A DNA stretch of 64,000 bases, taken from NCBI GenBank assembly GCA_964517795.1, contig CAZFDE010000001.1, positions 1-64,000 on the forward strand, read 5' to 3'. This document shows positions 63,350 through 64,000 of the stretch, one piece after another. Numbering within the stretch: position 1 is the stretch's first letter; each line of letters begins with the position of its first letter. The notes below the pieces were generated by a model, which made no database searches, was not told the DNA's origin, and saw nothing but the letters and a program-made list of their open reading frames with translations. Source of the stretch: CAZFDE01 sp964517795. Lineage in GTDB: Bacteria; Planctomycetota; Phycisphaerae; Sedimentisphaerales; Anaerobacaceae. The position numbers and the translations under genes are program-made.

Positions 63350-64000
63350 ATGAAAAGAAGCAGTTTAGTCATGGCAATGGTGTTCACGGTTTTAGGGCTT
63401 TCAGTTCAAGGCGCTCAACTGTCAATCTATGACATACAGTACACAACGGACGCCAATGGCGTCAGCCCTCATGCGGGCAGTACGGTGGACTGCAGCGGCG
63501 GGATTGTCATTCAGAAATTCGAGGGCTTTCGCACCCGACTATTTCTCTACGATCCGGCCTACTCAACCGGCTTCGGAGGGCTGGTGGTGAAGGATTTTAC
63601 CGGCAGCGATGCCTTTGCATCGGTCGATGTCGGCGATTGGGTCAATATCGGCAATTCGCTGGTCGAAGAATTTCGCGGCATGACGCAGTTGGCCTATGAC
63701 AGCAATTCAACCTTTGGCATTATCGGCAGCGGCAGTGTCCCCGAACCCATCATTGTCGGCGATGCACAATTTTCAGAGCAGTATGAGGCGATGATGGTCC
63801 AACTCAATGATGTGACGATCACCCAGCGGGATTTGGGAAAAGCCGGCGATAATTATAATCTGCATAACACTAACGGTGATTACTGGGCGGCCGATTATAT
63901 GAATGTTGACGCTGAAGGGTATTATCACGAACTGTCCAAAATCGGTAAGCATTTTGAAAGTATCAGCGGACTGTTGGAGCAGTATACCAACGATACATGG
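63350..64000 (+). CDS. secreted OB-fold-like paralogue, cut at window end
   Basis: ATG 63350, SD AAAAGGAG about 8-14 nt upstream, 217 codons open to the end of the window. Signal peptide (SLVMAMVFTVLGLSVQGA). It parallels the previous protein: LSIYDIQYTTDANGVSPHAG, SGGIVIQKFEGFRTRLFLYD, VGDWVNIGNSLVEEFRGMTQ, GKAGDNYNLHNTN, YWAADYMNVDAEGYY. So a tandem duplication with clear divergence. A C-terminal dockerin-like repeat would be expected past the window. Confidence 0.82.
   Translation, partial: MKRSSLVMAMVFTVLGLSVQGAQLSIYDIQYTTDANGVSPHAGSTVDCSGGIVIQKFEGFRTRLFLYDPAYSTGFGGLVVKDFTGSDAFASVDVGDWVNIGNSLVEEFRGMTQLAYDSNSTFGIIGSGSVPEPIIVGDAQFSEQYEAMMVQLNDVTITQRDLGKAGDNYNLHNTNGDYWAADYMNVDAEGYYHELSKIGKHFESISGLLEQYTNDTW

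Overview
This 64 kb window looks like the chromosome of an anaerobic, polysaccharide-degrading planctomycete, most likely of class Phycisphaerae (Sedimentisphaerales-like). That placement is inferred from gene content: a twin-arginine sulfatase, GxGYxYP and DUF5060 glycan-active proteins, secreted proteins ending in dockerin-like 'DGxVDxxDxxxxxxxWL' repeats, an 'AFTLIEVL' pseudopilin, huge membrane proteins with TPR tails, and a molybdenum formate dehydrogenase of the NAD-linked, NuoEFG-like type. The standard code is used (TGA is a stop). There is no phage, insertion sequence, CRISPR array or origin.

Layout. 1-3.2 kb: end of a tRNA-Lys, D-amino-acid aminotransferase, rplU without rpmA, a siroheme dehydrogenase, an orphan response regulator. 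3.2-11.3 kb: five same-strand genes for membrane glycosylation (small membrane protein, GT39-like, dolichol-phosphate-mannose-synthase-like GT2, GT39-like with TPR, TMTC-like with TPR). 11.3-21.3 kb: polA, a GspB-like protein, lpdA-lipB-lipA, lon, folP. 21.3-25.6 kb: decayed or repetitive DNA (four-helix-bundle remnant, 7-bp repeat array), a GxGYxYP lipoprotein and a promoter-hairpin-T-run unit that looks like a small RNA. 25.6-31 kb: uvrB-nadC-birA and, convergent, larB-larE. 31-37.5 kb: minus-strand operon of a secreted dockerin-like beta-helix protein, a TPR lipoprotein and a TonB-dependent receptor. 37.5-40.5 kb: a 0.96 kb gene-free stretch and a zinc-ribbon/degenerate-kinase/coiled-coil/SEL1 protein. 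40.6-44.6 kb: sulfatase, GHL15-like hydrolase, CaCA antiporter. 44.7-52.3 kb: a dead 3' fragment of ileS, GT9, Nudix, and a coupled operon of a giant membrane protein, GT2 and a gamma-glutamylcyclotransferase fused to an amidoligase-like domain. 52.5-55.9 kb: aspartate aminotransferase, DUF5060 hydrolase, tRNA-Arg. 55.9-64 kb: a three-gene NAD-linked formate dehydrogenase, a small CQLGCF protein, a ModE-type helix-turn-helix fused in frame to a pseudopilin, and two tandem secreted paralogues, the last cut by the window end.

The most novel points are the GGCT-amidoligase fusion in its translationally coupled operon, the ModE-pseudopilin fusion, the kinase N-lobe remnant wired to SEL1 repeats, the ileS relic with TGA at a conserved Trp codon, the candidate small RNA before uvrB, a recurrent leaderless arrangement (a -10 box 6-8 bp before ATG at five genes including polA and lon), and a possible AUC start of larB. 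All functional calls are from reading the sequence; no database search was run.
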